DNA of 64,000 bases from Planctomycetota bacterium (lineage in GTDB: Bacteria; Planctomycetota; UBA8742; UBA2392). Of this stretch, positions 8,078-17,018 are shown in pieces (within the stretch, counting starts at the first letter, position 1; each line of letters begins with the position of its first letter). Location: assembly GCA_003576915.1 (NCBI GenBank), contig QEVF01000003.1:177737-241736 (forward strand), read 5' to 3'. Below the pieces are notes generated by a model. That model was not told the origin of the DNA. It did no database searches and saw only the letters and a program-made list of their open reading frames with translations. Made by a program: the position numbers and the translations under genes.

Positions 8078-9877
8078 TCAGATTTCAAGGTCGTCGGCCT
8101 GGTCTTCCGGCACCACCTCGACGATGACGAGGGTGCGGGCCAGATAGTCGCCCAGGCGCTGCTGGCGACCTGTCAGCGCCATCATGGCAATAGGGACGAA
8201 CAGCAGCGCCCAATGGGCCATCTCCGCGATGCGCAGGAAGTTGCGCAGAACGATCTGCCAGGCGGCCGGCTCGTCTCCATCAACGTTGACGACGCGCAGA
8301 TGCAGCAGGGCCTTGCCGAAGGTCTTGCCCCAGAACATCTCGCACAACATGCCGTAGAGGGCCAGAATGGCCAGGGTGACCAGTCCGGCCTGCATGGCTT
8401 CCAGCACGTTGGGCCAGGGTGCGCCGACGCTGCCAAGCATGAAGAAGCTGTAGGCCTGGCTCCATTCATAGCCATAAACCGACTTGAGCAGAATGACGGC
8501 GGGGCTGGTTACAGCGAGGTCGATCAGCAGGGCAAAGAGGCGTCCAAGCTGGCTGGCCAGCACGAGGGGCTCGCCCTTGGGCTTGCCCTTGTCGTCGCCG
8601 GACTTCTCCAGCAGCTTGGCCAGGGTCTTGTCCAGCTCCGGTGAGCGGTTGAGCAGCAGCCAGACTCCCTGGGCCGCCATGAGCACGGCCAGAATCAGCA
8701 GGCCCGCCAGCCAGGTCACCACCGGGCCAAACCCGCGCCCCGTGCCCACTTCGAGGTCCAGCGGCTCGCCAAACACGATCTTGTCCGCCGCTTGGGCCAT
8801 GCTGAGCTTGATGCTGCCTCCGTCGCTGTAGAGCGCGGCCAGGTGACTGCCCCGTGCCGACAGCGAAACGTAGCCCGCCATGCCAAGCAGGGACGCGGGC
8901 TTGAATGAAGGCTTGGGTTGCTCGACCCAGTTGCGGCCGTCATCCATGCGCCAGACTTCCCACGAATCCTGGGTTCGTTCCTTCTCGCGCATGGAAAGCG
9001 CAATCACGGGCTTGCCCTGAAGAATGGCCAGGGAGGCGGTGCGCACCTCCTTGCGTACATCGCTTGTGATCAGCCCGTCAATCTGCGCCAAGCGCACCAT
9101 GGCCGGCGCGGGCGCCTCCTTCTCCGGCACCGCGTCGCGGTCCAGATCGCGGGGCGCCTCGGCCTGGCGCTGGCCCAGGTGGGGCCTGAACGAAAGCAAC
9201 TTGAGCTGGCCCGAGGTCTTCTCCAGCACCGTCAGCCACAGCCGCCCCTCTGCCGCGACGAGGTCCAGGCTCGCGCCGCGCCGCAACGTGGAATGCACCA
9301 GGGCGGGCTCGACTTCCGTTTCCGTCAGGGGACGCAGGCGTATCTCCGTGCCGCGCACCCAGCACAGCCAGTCCACCCCGTCCAGGCTGGCCACGACGGG
9401 CGACGCGTTGGACTCGTTGATGCCCAGGTTGCCCCGCGTGACGAGCTTGGGCCAGCCGGCCTGGGCGGGGTCCCCCTGCAGGTCGTACTCGAGATAGTGG
9501 GAGTCAAAGATGACAAGCGCGCGGCTTTCACCCTTGAGCGCCAGGGCCCCCGGCACGCCAGCCGTCTCCGGCCCCTGGGTCACGCGCCCCGCCCGCATCA
9601 GCCCCAGGCGAAACGTGCCTGTGATCTCCGGCTGCACGCCGTCAATGCTCTCTTCAATGATCAGCGCATCGGGCGCGGCGGAATCCTTGACGTCCAGCAG
9701 GATGATGCCCGCCAACCGCAGGGTGGGGGAGTGACTCTGCACTACGGCGGCGCCCAGAAACAGCGCCAGGGCCAGGGCAAAGGTGAGCGCGAAGGTGATG
9801 CGCACAATGCGGACGCGCCGCTGCTGCTGGAGCAGGCGCTCGCGCAGGGGATCGGGGATGGGGCCAGGGCCAGCCAT
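8078..9877 (-). CDS. RDD-domain membrane protein with large extracytoplasmic domain
   Basis: A 599-residue protein. One membrane segment (about 25-47) is followed by a soluble region of about 330 residues with repeated LxLVAAEGRLWLTVLE-like strands that could form a propeller-like sensor domain. A second membrane segment lies at about 385-408. The C-terminal RDD domain (about 435-590) is recognised by RLFALLIDLAVTSP, GKTFGKALLHLRVVN and RQQRLGDYLARTLVIVE. RDD domains are multi-helix membrane modules, some linked to ion transport. It is the first gene of the minus-strand operon; the 146-bp gap to the divergent S41 protease gene must hold both promoters. Confidence 0.8.
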   Translation of the reverse strand: MAGPGPIPDPLRERLLQQQRRVRIVRITFALTFALALALFLGAAVVQSHSPTLRLAGIILLDVKDSAAPDALIIEESIDGVQPEITGTFRLGLMRAGRVTQGPETAGVPGALALKGESRALVIFDSHYLEYDLQGDPAQAGWPKLVTRGNLGINESNASPVVASLDGVDWLCWVRGTEIRLRPLTETEVEPALVHSTLRRGASLDLVAAEGRLWLTVLEKTSGQLKLLSFRPHLGQRQAEAPRDLDRDAVPEKEAPAPAMVRLAQIDGLITSDVRKEVRTASLAILQGKPVIALSMREKERTQDSWEVWRMDDGRNWVEQPKPSFKPASLLGMAGYVSLSARGSHLAALYSDGGSIKLSMAQAADKIVFGEPLDLEVGTGRGFGPVVTWLAGLLILAVLMAAQGVWLLLNRSPELDKTLAKLLEKSGDDKGKPKGEPLVLASQLGRLFALLIDLAVTSPAVILLKSVYGYEWSQAYSFFMLGSVGAPWPNVLEAMQAGLVTLAILALYGMLCEMFWGKTFGKALLHLRVVNVDGDEPAAWQIVLRNFLRIAEMAHWALLFVPIAMMALTGRQQRLGDYLARTLVIVEVVPEDQADDLEI

Positions 9878-10023
9878 GGAGCCTTGACGTTACCAGCCGC
9901 CGGACACTTGGCGAGGGCCTGTCTGCGAGCTTTGCGGGCCCGACGGCAAAGGGCGGGTTTTCCGCCCTGACGGCGCCGGGTTCATCGTATTATCGGAAGC
10001 ACGTATGGGCCCCTGGAGCTGCC

Positions 10024-12177
10024 ATGCATCGAGTCCCACTTGCACTGCTGTCCCTGCTGGTTGTCTGCGCGCCGCTTTGTGCGCAGGAAGAGCCCGCCGG
10101 CGTCACGGCGGAGGCCGAAAAGCTGATCACCCGCATCGCGCAAAGGCCCGAGCGCGCCTGGGATTACGCCTGCACCCTGCGCCGCATGGACGCCGGTGAG
10201 GACGCCGCCAAGCTGTCCGCCCTGTTTGAACGGGGCCTCGACCACGAGAATGCCTGGGTGCGGCTCGCCTGCGCGCGCCTGCTCCTGGCGCGCGGCAACG
10301 GCGAGACCGCCTACGAGACGCTGGGCAAGCTGCTGGGCGAGGCTGACGCGGCTGTCGTGGAAGGCGCCGCCACACTGATTTCTGACGAATGCCCCGACGA
10401 TGAAGAACTTGTGGCCCGACTCCGTGAAGCGTGGAAGAAGAGCGCCAGACTGCCCGCCGGCGCGCGCGTGGCGCTGTCAGAGGCTTTGTTCGCCTGCACC
10501 GGCGACAAACTGGCCCTGGATCAGCTCAAGGACTTCCTGCTCTCCACGGACCATGATCTCAAGGCCCGAGCAGCGCTGTCCCTCGCCGATCTGGGCGAGG
10601 TTGCCACGGCCCGGGGCCGCATGGAGCAACTGGCCAAGGAACCCGGCCAGCTCGGAAGGCTGGCGCGCATCACCAAGGGTATCGTGGACATCCGCGCGAA
10701 GATGGAGGAGATCAAGTCCGGCGCCAAGGACCGCAAGGAGCCCCTGATTGCCTCCCAGATCCGGGTGCTGCGCGCCCACTTCGTCGAGGACCGCTTTGAC
10801 TACAAGAACGAGTCCATGCCCCTGACGGTGGACAACCTGATCGACCAGTCCTGCCGCGCCATGACGGCGGCCGTGGATGATTACTGCGACTTCATCACGG
10901 CGGCCGAGCTCAAGAAGATGGAGGAGGACCAGAGCGGCCGCTACTTCGGCATCGGAGCGTTCGTGGCCAAGGGCCTGGACGAGGAGTACATCCACATCAG
11001 CCAGCCCATCTACGCCGGCCCCGCCTACAAGGCCGGCATGCGCAGCGGCGATTTTCTTGTGGGCGTGCTGGACGCCAACGGCAAGCGCGTCGATCTCAAG
11101 GGCGCCGAGGTGGACGACGCCGTGGGCTACATCAAGGGCCTCGAGGGCACGACGGCGGTGGTGTTTGTGCGCCGGCGCGGCGTGGACAAGGAACTGACCT
11201 TCGAGATCAAGCGCCAGCAGATCGAGGTGGATACGGCCCTGGAAGAGATGCTGCCCGGCGGCGTGGGTTACCTGCGCCTGACCCGTTTTGGCTCCAACAG
11301 CACGCAGGATGTCGCCAACGCGCTGCTGAACCTGAAGCGTCAGGGCATGACCAGCCTGGTGTTTGACCTGCGCGACAACCCCGGCGGCCAGCTCAGCACC
11401 GTGCTGAACATTGCCGACATGTTCCTCAAGAAGAACGACCTGATCTCCACAGCCGGCGGCGTCTGGGGCAACTGGAAGGGCCGCACCATCTATCGCGCCA
11501 AGGGCCGCACGGACGAAAACGCCGAGTACTACTTTCCCGACCTGCCGTTGCTCGTTCTGATCAACGAGAACAGCGCCTCGGGCAGCGAAATGCTCTCGGG
11601 CGCCCTGAAGGACAACAACCGCGCCCTCGTGGTCGGCCGTCCCAGCTTCGGCAAGGGCATCGGCCAATCCTTCTTCCGCATTCCCCGCACCGACCGCACC
11701 CTCAAGTGCACCGTCTTCAGCTACTACCTTCCCAGCGGCATTTCCATTGACCGCAAGAATGGAGTAGGCGGTGTCACACCCCACCTCAATGTCGAGGCCG
11801 AGTACCTCGAAGGCTGGCAGGTTTACGCCCGCGAAAAGCTGCTCAAATCCAGAAAGCTTGAGGAATATCTCGACACCTGGTATCGCGGCGACAGCAAGGA
11901 AAAGCTCATGCGCCTGGCCTCCTTTGACGGCCGCAATGCCGGGGCCTGGCCCGAGTTCGAGAAATTCTACCTGTCGCTGAATACCCAGCTCTCGCGCGAG
12001 GACGTGCGCCGTGAGTTGCGCTTCCGTCTGCGGGTGCGCGTGGCCGATGACCGCGCAGCGGAGTTCACCCAGAACTACCAGGAAGACCCCCAGTTGCTCG
12101 CCGGCCTCACCGAACTCTTCAAGCGGCAGGGCCGGGACATCAAGTCGGTCTCCGAGTATGCCGCGGTGATCCGCTAG
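10024..12177 (+). CDS. S41-family carboxyl-terminal processing protease with PDZ domain
   Basis: A 717-residue exported protease. A signal peptide ends near CAQEE. Residues about 25-235 are helical and HEAT-like. A PDZ domain (about 295-385, IYAGPAYKAGMRSGDFLVGV) precedes the S41 core, which has VFDLRDNPGG, NENSASGSE (predicted catalytic Ser519) and SFGKG (Lys544). The 25-residue Ser-Lys spacing equals that of E. coli Prc. Such Ser/Lys proteases trim or degrade periplasmic proteins from the C-terminus. The N-terminal HEAT-like extension is unusual compared with CtpA/Prc. A GC-rich hairpin follows the stop. Confidence 0.9.
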   Translation: MHRVPLALLSLLVVCAPLCAQEEPAGVTAEAEKLITRIAQRPERAWDYACTLRRMDAGEDAAKLSALFERGLDHENAWVRLACARLLLARGNGETAYETLGKLLGEADAAVVEGAATLISDECPDDEELVARLREAWKKSARLPAGARVALSEALFACTGDKLALDQLKDFLLSTDHDLKARAALSLADLGEVATARGRMEQLAKEPGQLGRLARITKGIVDIRAKMEEIKSGAKDRKEPLIASQIRVLRAHFVEDRFDYKNESMPLTVDNLIDQSCRAMTAAVDDYCDFITAAELKKMEEDQSGRYFGIGAFVAKGLDEEYIHISQPIYAGPAYKAGMRSGDFLVGVLDANGKRVDLKGAEVDDAVGYIKGLEGTTAVVFVRRRGVDKELTFEIKRQQIEVDTALEEMLPGGVGYLRLTRFGSNSTQDVANALLNLKRQGMTSLVFDLRDNPGGQLSTVLNIADMFLKKNDLISTAGGVWGNWKGRTIYRAKGRTDENAEYYFPDLPLLVLINENSASGSEMLSGALKDNNRALVVGRPSFGKGIGQSFFRIPRTDRTLKCTVFSYYLPSGISIDRKNGVGGVTPHLNVEAEYLEGWQVYAREKLLKSRKLEEYLDTWYRGDSKEKLMRLASFDGRNAGAWPEFEKFYLSLNTQLSREDVRRELRFRLRVRVADDRAAEFTQNYQEDPQLLAGLTELFKRQGRDIKSVSEYAAVIR

Positions 12178-12191
12178 GGCATCCTGTTCAG

Positions 12192-12218
12192 GGCGGCCGG
12201 CGCGCGGCGTCGGCCGCC
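12192..12218 (+). terminator. Candidate terminator after the S41 protease gene
   Basis: An 8-bp GC-only inverted repeat (12192-12199 with 12211-12218) starts 15 bp after the stop and is followed by a pyrimidine-rich run with three Ts. The weak T-tract leaves readthrough into the next gene possible. Confidence 0.5.
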
Positions 12219-12285
12219 TGTTTCCTCTTGCGTCTGGCCGCGCCGGACATTGACTTCGGGCTTTCGTTCTGCCCGGCCCAGGTCC

Positions 12286-13428
12286 TTGAAGCAGAAACTG
12301 GCCAACCTGCTGAAGCGATTCCTGCCGCTGCTCTTTGGAGTGGCGGTGCTGGCCTATCTGTTTGCGTACCAGATTCAACTGGAAGATGTGGCGGTCCAGG
12401 CCACGGTGGTCGAGCGCCAGGGGGTACGGCTCGTCGTCGAACTTGAAGAAGGCCGAAAGACCATTCCCGCTCACGAGTTCGCGCCCGTGCAAAGCCCCGA
12501 GCAGGGCGTCTGGCACAAGCCCGGCGTCCTGACCGTGGCTCGCAAGGTCGAGTCCTCGATGTTATGGATGGCGCTGGGGTTGGGCGGCGTGGGCTTTGCC
12601 GCGGGTGCACTGCGCCTGCAGTATCTCGTCCAGTTGCTGGGCTATCGGCTGAACTTCCTTCGCGCCATCATCTATACCCTCATCGGCCAGCTCTACAACA
12701 GCGCCATCCCCGGCGGCACCGTCGGCGGCGATGCCGTCAAGGCCCTCTATCTCGCCGGTCACACCCAGCGCCGCGCCCATGCCTTTGCCGCCGTGCTCAT
12801 TGACCGCATCTGCGGCCTGTTCACCCTGGGCACACTGGCCCTCGTGGTGCTGTTGCCGGACATCGGCGAAGAGTCCATGCGCGCGGCAGCCTTCGTGATC
12901 GTCGGCTTTCTAGCCGCCGGCAGCACGGCAGTGACGCTCATGCTGTCGCGGCGCGTGCGAAGGCTCTTTCCGGAGAACGCCGTCTCGCGTCTGCCCTTTC
13001 GCGAGGCCCTCAACGCCTTTGACGAAGCCGTCCAGGTCTATCGCGGGCGCATGGGCGGCATTCTCACGGCGCTGGCCCTTTCCGTGCTGCCGCAACTGGG
13101 CTGGATTACCATGCACGTCGCCCTGGGCGACGGTTTGAACATCACGGCCATCGGCTGGTACGACTATTTCGTGCTGGTGCCCGTCAGCGGCATGGTGGCA
13201 GCGCTGCCCATCAGCTTCGGGGGCTGGGGCGTGGGGGAGGCTGCGACCATGTATTTCTTCGGCCTCCGGGGGGTGGCCGCGGAGCCCGCATTCGTGCTCT
13301 CGGCCCTGGGGCGCCTGATTCAGCTGGCCTGGGCCCTGGCAGCCCTGCCTGTCAGCTTCTTTCTGCCAAGGCCCTCGGCGGTGGCCGCCAGACTCGAGCA
13401 GGAGGCCCTGTCCGCGCACCCGGGCTGA
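12286..13428 (+). CDS. UPF0104 / lysylphosphatidylglycerol synthase-type transmembrane protein
   Basis: A 380-residue polytopic protein of the LPG-synthase-TM (UPF0104) family. Family blocks are IPGGTVGGDAVKALYL, AAVLIDRICGLFTL, VPVSGMVAALPISFGGWGVGE and the late LGRLIQLAWALAALP. About eight membrane segments are predicted, with an extra soluble loop of about 75 residues after the first. The TTG at 12286 gives a sensible MKQKLANLLKRF start; a TTG at 12250 would add 12 residues. Relatives act in lipid or polyprenyl-linked export, or carry a fused aminoacyl-transferase domain that is absent here. The substrate is unknown. Confidence 0.8.
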   Translation: MKQKLANLLKRFLPLLFGVAVLAYLFAYQIQLEDVAVQATVVERQGVRLVVELEEGRKTIPAHEFAPVQSPEQGVWHKPGVLTVARKVESSMLWMALGLGGVGFAAGALRLQYLVQLLGYRLNFLRAIIYTLIGQLYNSAIPGGTVGGDAVKALYLAGHTQRRAHAFAAVLIDRICGLFTLGTLALVVLLPDIGEESMRAAAFVIVGFLAAGSTAVTLMLSRRVRRLFPENAVSRLPFREALNAFDEAVQVYRGRMGGILTALALSVLPQLGWITMHVALGDGLNITAIGWYDYFVLVPVSGMVAALPISFGGWGVGEAATMYFFGLRGVAAEPAFVLSALGRLIQLAWALAALPVSFFLPRPSAVAARLEQEALSAHPG

Positions 13429-13447
13429 AGAGCCGGCCATCGACAAC

Positions 13448-14566
13448 GTGGGCCGGCCATCGGACAATGGCTCCGTGCGCATTGCCTACCTGGGTCTGGA
13501 CCCCGACGAGGCCCGCAAGGCCCTCACTGAAAAAGAGCTGCTCAAGCTCTGGAACCAGCTGCTGCTCATGGCCTCGGGCGACGTCCAGCAGGCCCTGGAG
13601 TGGCTCAAGCAGCTGGCCCAGCGACACGGCCTGGGCGATGAAAGCTGGTTCGAGAGATTCCTTCAATCCTTGACGGACCAGGGCCTGGTCCGCCCCGACG
13701 AGCAGGGACTGCTGGTGCCCACCCGCAAGGCTGAACGCGCCATCCGCAAGGATTCACTCGATCAGGTGTTCCGCAACCTCGAGGGCATGGGCCAGGGCGA
13801 GCATCGCACCTCCGGCAGCGGCGCCAGCCTCGAGCGACTGCCCGAGACCCGGCCCTTCACGTTCGGCGACCTCTCCAGCGACATCGACTACAAGCTCAGC
13901 ATCACCAACGCGCTCAAGCGCGCCGGCCTTGACGATATGGACCTGCGCGAGGATGACCTGGAGGTCTTCGAGACCGAACACTTCGCGAATTGCGCCACGG
14001 TGCTGATGATCGACATCAGCCATTCCATGATTCTGTACGGTGAAGATCGCATCACCCCGGCCAAACGCGTGGCCATTGCGCTGGCCGAACTGATCCAGAC
14101 GCGCTATCCCAAGGATTCCCTGGAGGTCATTACGTTTGGCGACGAAGCGCGGCAGGTTTCCCTTTCGCGTCTGCCCTATCTGCAGGTTGGGCCGTTTCAC
14201 ACGAACACGCGCGCGGGGCTGCAACTGGCGCAACGGCTGCTGGCGCGCAAAAAGCACACGAACAAGCAGATTTTCATGATCACGGACGGCAAGCCCAGCG
14301 CGGTGTTTGAAAACGGCCGCCTTTACAAGAACCCCTTTGGGCTCGATCCGCGCATTGTGGCGCTGACGCTGGAAGAGGCCGACCACTGCCGCCGGCGCAA
14401 CATCTCGATCTCGACCTTCATGATCGCCCAGGATGCGGTGCTGGTGGACTTCATTGACCGCCTGACGCGCACGAACAAGGGCCGGGCCTATTACTCCGCG
14501 CTGGACTCTCTGGGCGGCAACATCCTCGTCGATTACATGCGCAATCGCCGCCGCCGCGTCCGCTGA
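13448..14566 (+). CDS. VWA domain protein
   Basis: A 372-residue cytoplasmic protein. Residues about 1-130 are helical and charged. A von Willebrand A domain follows, with a complete MIDAS: MIDISHS (Asp189-x-Ser-x-Ser193), a later Thr in TNTRAGL, and MITDGKPS. This resembles the VWA proteins paired with MoxR-type AAA+ ATPases, which act as metal-dependent assembly factors; no MoxR gene is adjacent. The GTG start at 13448 sits inside a 15-16 bp direct repeat (13432-13446 and 13452-13467), so the start is uncertain; GTG at 13475 (MRIAYLGLD) is a good alternative. Confidence 0.8.
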   Translation: MGRPSDNGSVRIAYLGLDPDEARKALTEKELLKLWNQLLLMASGDVQQALEWLKQLAQRHGLGDESWFERFLQSLTDQGLVRPDEQGLLVPTRKAERAIRKDSLDQVFRNLEGMGQGEHRTSGSGASLERLPETRPFTFGDLSSDIDYKLSITNALKRAGLDDMDLREDDLEVFETEHFANCATVLMIDISHSMILYGEDRITPAKRVAIALAELIQTRYPKDSLEVITFGDEARQVSLSRLPYLQVGPFHTNTRAGLQLAQRLLARKKHTNKQIFMITDGKPSAVFENGRLYKNPFGLDPRIVALTLEEADHCRRRNISISTFMIAQDAVLVDFIDRLTRTNKGRAYYSALDSLGGNILVDYMRNRRRRVR

Positions 14567-14625
14567 TTGCCGCTGTGTCGCGATGGCGGGCGGCCCCGGG
14601 GCCTCGACGGCGGGGCCACCAGCGA

Positions 14626-15933
14626 TCACCGCACGGATTCCAGGAGGGCTTTGACGCGGGGCAGGCAGGTCTCGATGTCCGTCGGGGTGACCGCGCCCAC
14701 GCTGAGCCTGAACCAGCCGCTTTCCTCACGCAGGCCGAAGGCCTGGAAGGGCACGACCGCCATGCCCGCGCGTTCCAGCAGCAGTTGGCCGATGTCCGCG
14801 TTGCTCGCGATTTTGCGGCCTTCAAAGCTCTTGCCGATGAGCTTGAGCTGCAGCGACAGGTAAATCGCCCCCTGGGGCTGCACGCAGTCCAGGGGAAGGC
14901 CCGATTGCTTCATCTTCATGAAGCCGGCATAGAGGGCGTTGAGCAGTGCCTGCACCTTGGCGTCCATTTCCTGCCGGAAGGCGGCAAGGGCCTGGGTGTT
15001 GCCCAGAAAGTCCGCCACCGCCACCTGCTCGGCGCGCGGAGCCCAGGCGCCCACGTGTCCCAGAAAGTCCCGCATGCGCGCCACGACCGCCGGCGCCGCC
15101 AGCACCCAACCCACGCGCACGCCCGTGCCCGCCAGCGACTTGGAAATGGCGTCGAGCGAAATCACATAGGGCGCACACTGCGGCACCAGGGCGCAGGGGT
15201 GCACATGCCTGGCTTCGCCGAATACCAGCGAGGCATAGACCTGGTCATGGAGCACGAAAAGCAGACGTTTGCCCGCCCTGGCGCGACGCTCGTTTTCCTC
15301 CACCACGCCCAGCATCAGTTCGCGCAGGACCCCGGGCTCCATCACGGTGCCCGTGGGGTTGCTGGGCGTGCAGAGGCAGAACAGGTTGGCGTCCTTGAGG
15401 TGGGGGCGGAAGTCGTCCAGGGTGGGCTGAAAGCCATGCCTTGCCTGAGTGACAACCTCGACGGCGTTGGCCTGGGCGATCCAGGAGTAGTGGTTGTTGT
15501 TCCAGCTCGGCAGGCCATAAACGACCTTGTCGCCGGGGTTGAGCACGCAGCGGTAGGTGCCGTAGAGAATGGGCCGGGCGCCCGCAGCAATCAGCACGCC
15601 CTCGACGGGGTAGCGCACGTTGAATTCGCGCGCCGCATACTCGGCCACGGATTTGCGCAGCGCCAGCACGCCATCGGAGGGGGGGTAATTGGTTTCACCG
15701 CCGGCGAGGGCACGGGCGATGCCTTCACGCAGCGCCGCAGGGATGGGGAAGAACTTCGGGTTGAAGTCGCCCACGGTCAGGTTGCAGACCTGTTTGCCCT
15801 GGGCGATCATCTCGCGTACTGCGGCGGCGATTTTGAGGATTTCGCTGCCCTTGAGTCCGCGCACGTTGTCCGAGAGAGAAGCGTCAAGCGCCTGGGTGTC
15901 GCCGAAGCTGAGTTGTGCTGTTGCCGTGGTCAC
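14626..15933 (-). CDS. PLP-dependent class I/II aminotransferase
   Basis: A 435-residue fold-type I aminotransferase. Motifs are TNYPPSDGVLALRKSVAEY, TPSNPTGTV (Asn192), HDQVY (Asp230), SLDAISKSLAGTGVRVGW (Schiff-base Lys265) and the carboxylate-binding FRLSVGA. The GTG at 15933 is chosen: it has a TGAGG motif upstream and gives a typical length. The open frame continues upstream, but only by reading across the folD promoter and folD itself. It resembles aspartate/aromatic aminotransferases; the substrate cannot be fixed from sequence. It is divergent from folD. Confidence 0.85.
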   Translation of the reverse strand: MTTATAQLSFGDTQALDASLSDNVRGLKGSEILKIAAAVREMIAQGKQVCNLTVGDFNPKFFPIPAALREGIARALAGGETNYPPSDGVLALRKSVAEYAAREFNVRYPVEGVLIAAGARPILYGTYRCVLNPGDKVVYGLPSWNNNHYSWIAQANAVEVVTQARHGFQPTLDDFRPHLKDANLFCLCTPSNPTGTVMEPGVLRELMLGVVEENERRARAGKRLLFVLHDQVYASLVFGEARHVHPCALVPQCAPYVISLDAISKSLAGTGVRVGWVLAAPAVVARMRDFLGHVGAWAPRAEQVAVADFLGNTQALAAFRQEMDAKVQALLNALYAGFMKMKQSGLPLDCVQPQGAIYLSLQLKLIGKSFEGRKIASNADIGQLLLERAGMAVVPFQAFGLREESGWFRLSVGAVTPTDIETCLPRVKALLESVR

Positions 15934-16117
15934 GTCTTGCCTCACTGGGGACAAGGGCAATCTAGCAGTGTCGGGCAAAGCGCAAGCGATAAAGTGCTTG
16001 ACGTTTATAGCGAGCGCGCCCCGGGTTCCCCTGTCTGCCTGCGGCCCCGTTGCTAGGATTGCCGCCCCCCGCAGACTTGCAGCCGCGCCTTTTTTTGGCG
16101 CGTACATTGAGGGTTCC

Positions 16118-16966
16118 ATGCCCGCTAAGATCCTGGACGGCAAGGCCGTCGCCAAACGCATCAAGGAAAAGCTGGCCCTGGAGTTCGCCGCCCTGCGCGC
16201 AGGGGGCAGGGCCGCAAAGCTGGTCAGTTTCGCGGTGGGGGTCGATGATGGGACCACCAGTTACCGCAAGAGCCAGAAGAAGCAGGCCGAGGCCCTGGGC
16301 GTGGACTACGCCATGGTGGACCTGCCCGCCGAGGCGCCCAAAGACGCCGTCGTGGCGAAGCTGCATGAACTCAACGCGGATAAGTCGGTCACGGGCATCA
16401 TTCTGCAGTTGCCGGTGCCCAAACATCTCAACGGCGAGGAGCTGGCGCGCATGATCGCGCCCGCCAAGAACATCGAAGGCATCGACGAAGTCAACCTCGG
16501 CGCCATCGTGATGAAACGTTATCTAAACCTTCCCTGCACGGCGCGTGCGGCCGTGGAGCTTGCCGCGGAAAGCGGCATCGACATGAACGGGGCCAACGCC
16601 GTCGTGATCGGGCGCAGCACCATCGTGGGAAAGCCCGCGGCACTGCTGTTGCTTGATCGCAACTGCACCGTCACGCTTTGCCACAGTCGCAGCAGGGATC
16701 TGCCTGCCATCGCGCGCCAGGCGGACATTCTGGTCACGGCCATCGGAACCCGGGCGGGCATGGTAACGGGCGACTGGATCAAGCCCGGTGCCGTGGTGGT
16801 CGATGTCGGCATCATCGACGTCGGCGAAGGCAGGATCCGCGGCGACGTGGACTTCGACTCCGCCTCGCAGGTTGCGGGTTTCCTTACCCCCGTACCCGGC
16901 GGCGTGGGGCCGGTCACCACCCAGATGCTGTACCTGAACCTGCTGGATGCGGCAAAGAAGGCCTGA
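16118..16966 (+). CDS. folD: FolD-type methylenetetrahydrofolate dehydrogenase/cyclohydrolase, divergent active site
   Basis: A 282-residue protein aligning with FolD without gaps through the first 60 residues. Family blocks are ILQLPVP, LPCTARA, VVIGRSTIVGKPAALLLL (NADP site), CHSRSRD, KPGAVVVDVGI and TPVPGGVGPVT. FolD interconverts 5,10-methylene-, methenyl- and 10-formyl-tetrahydrofolate. Catalytic Tyr49 and Gln97 are present. The lysine four residues after the Tyr (E. coli Lys54) is Gln53 here, and the folate-binding DVDG block reads NIEG, putting Glu120 at E. coli Asp121. Activity may therefore be altered. The selenoprotein gene follows 52 bp downstream. Confidence 0.85.
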   Translation: MPAKILDGKAVAKRIKEKLALEFAALRAGGRAAKLVSFAVGVDDGTTSYRKSQKKQAEALGVDYAMVDLPAEAPKDAVVAKLHELNADKSVTGIILQLPVPKHLNGEELARMIAPAKNIEGIDEVNLGAIVMKRYLNLPCTARAAVELAAESGIDMNGANAVVIGRSTIVGKPAALLLLDRNCTVTLCHSRSRDLPAIARQADILVTAIGTRAGMVTGDWIKPGAVVVDVGIIDVGEGRIRGDVDFDSASQVAGFLTPVPGGVGPVTTQMLYLNLLDAAKKA

Positions 16967-17018
16967 ACAAGCTATGCTGCCGCGCACTGGGCCACTGGTT
17001 TTCAATCACGGAGATGCC

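Noticed and set aside
9950-9968. Hairpin with a T-rich loop upstream of the S41 protease as a terminator
   Set aside because: It lies between divergent genes, and the Ts are in the loop rather than after the stem.
13432-13467. Direct repeat at the VWA gene start as a mobile-element footprint
   Set aside because: Only 15-16 bp with one difference and 5 bp between copies; more likely a local slippage duplication.
15934-16257. N-terminal extension of the aminotransferase
   Set aside because: It would run through the folD start region and add 108 residues unlike aminotransferases; GTG at 15933 gives the normal length.
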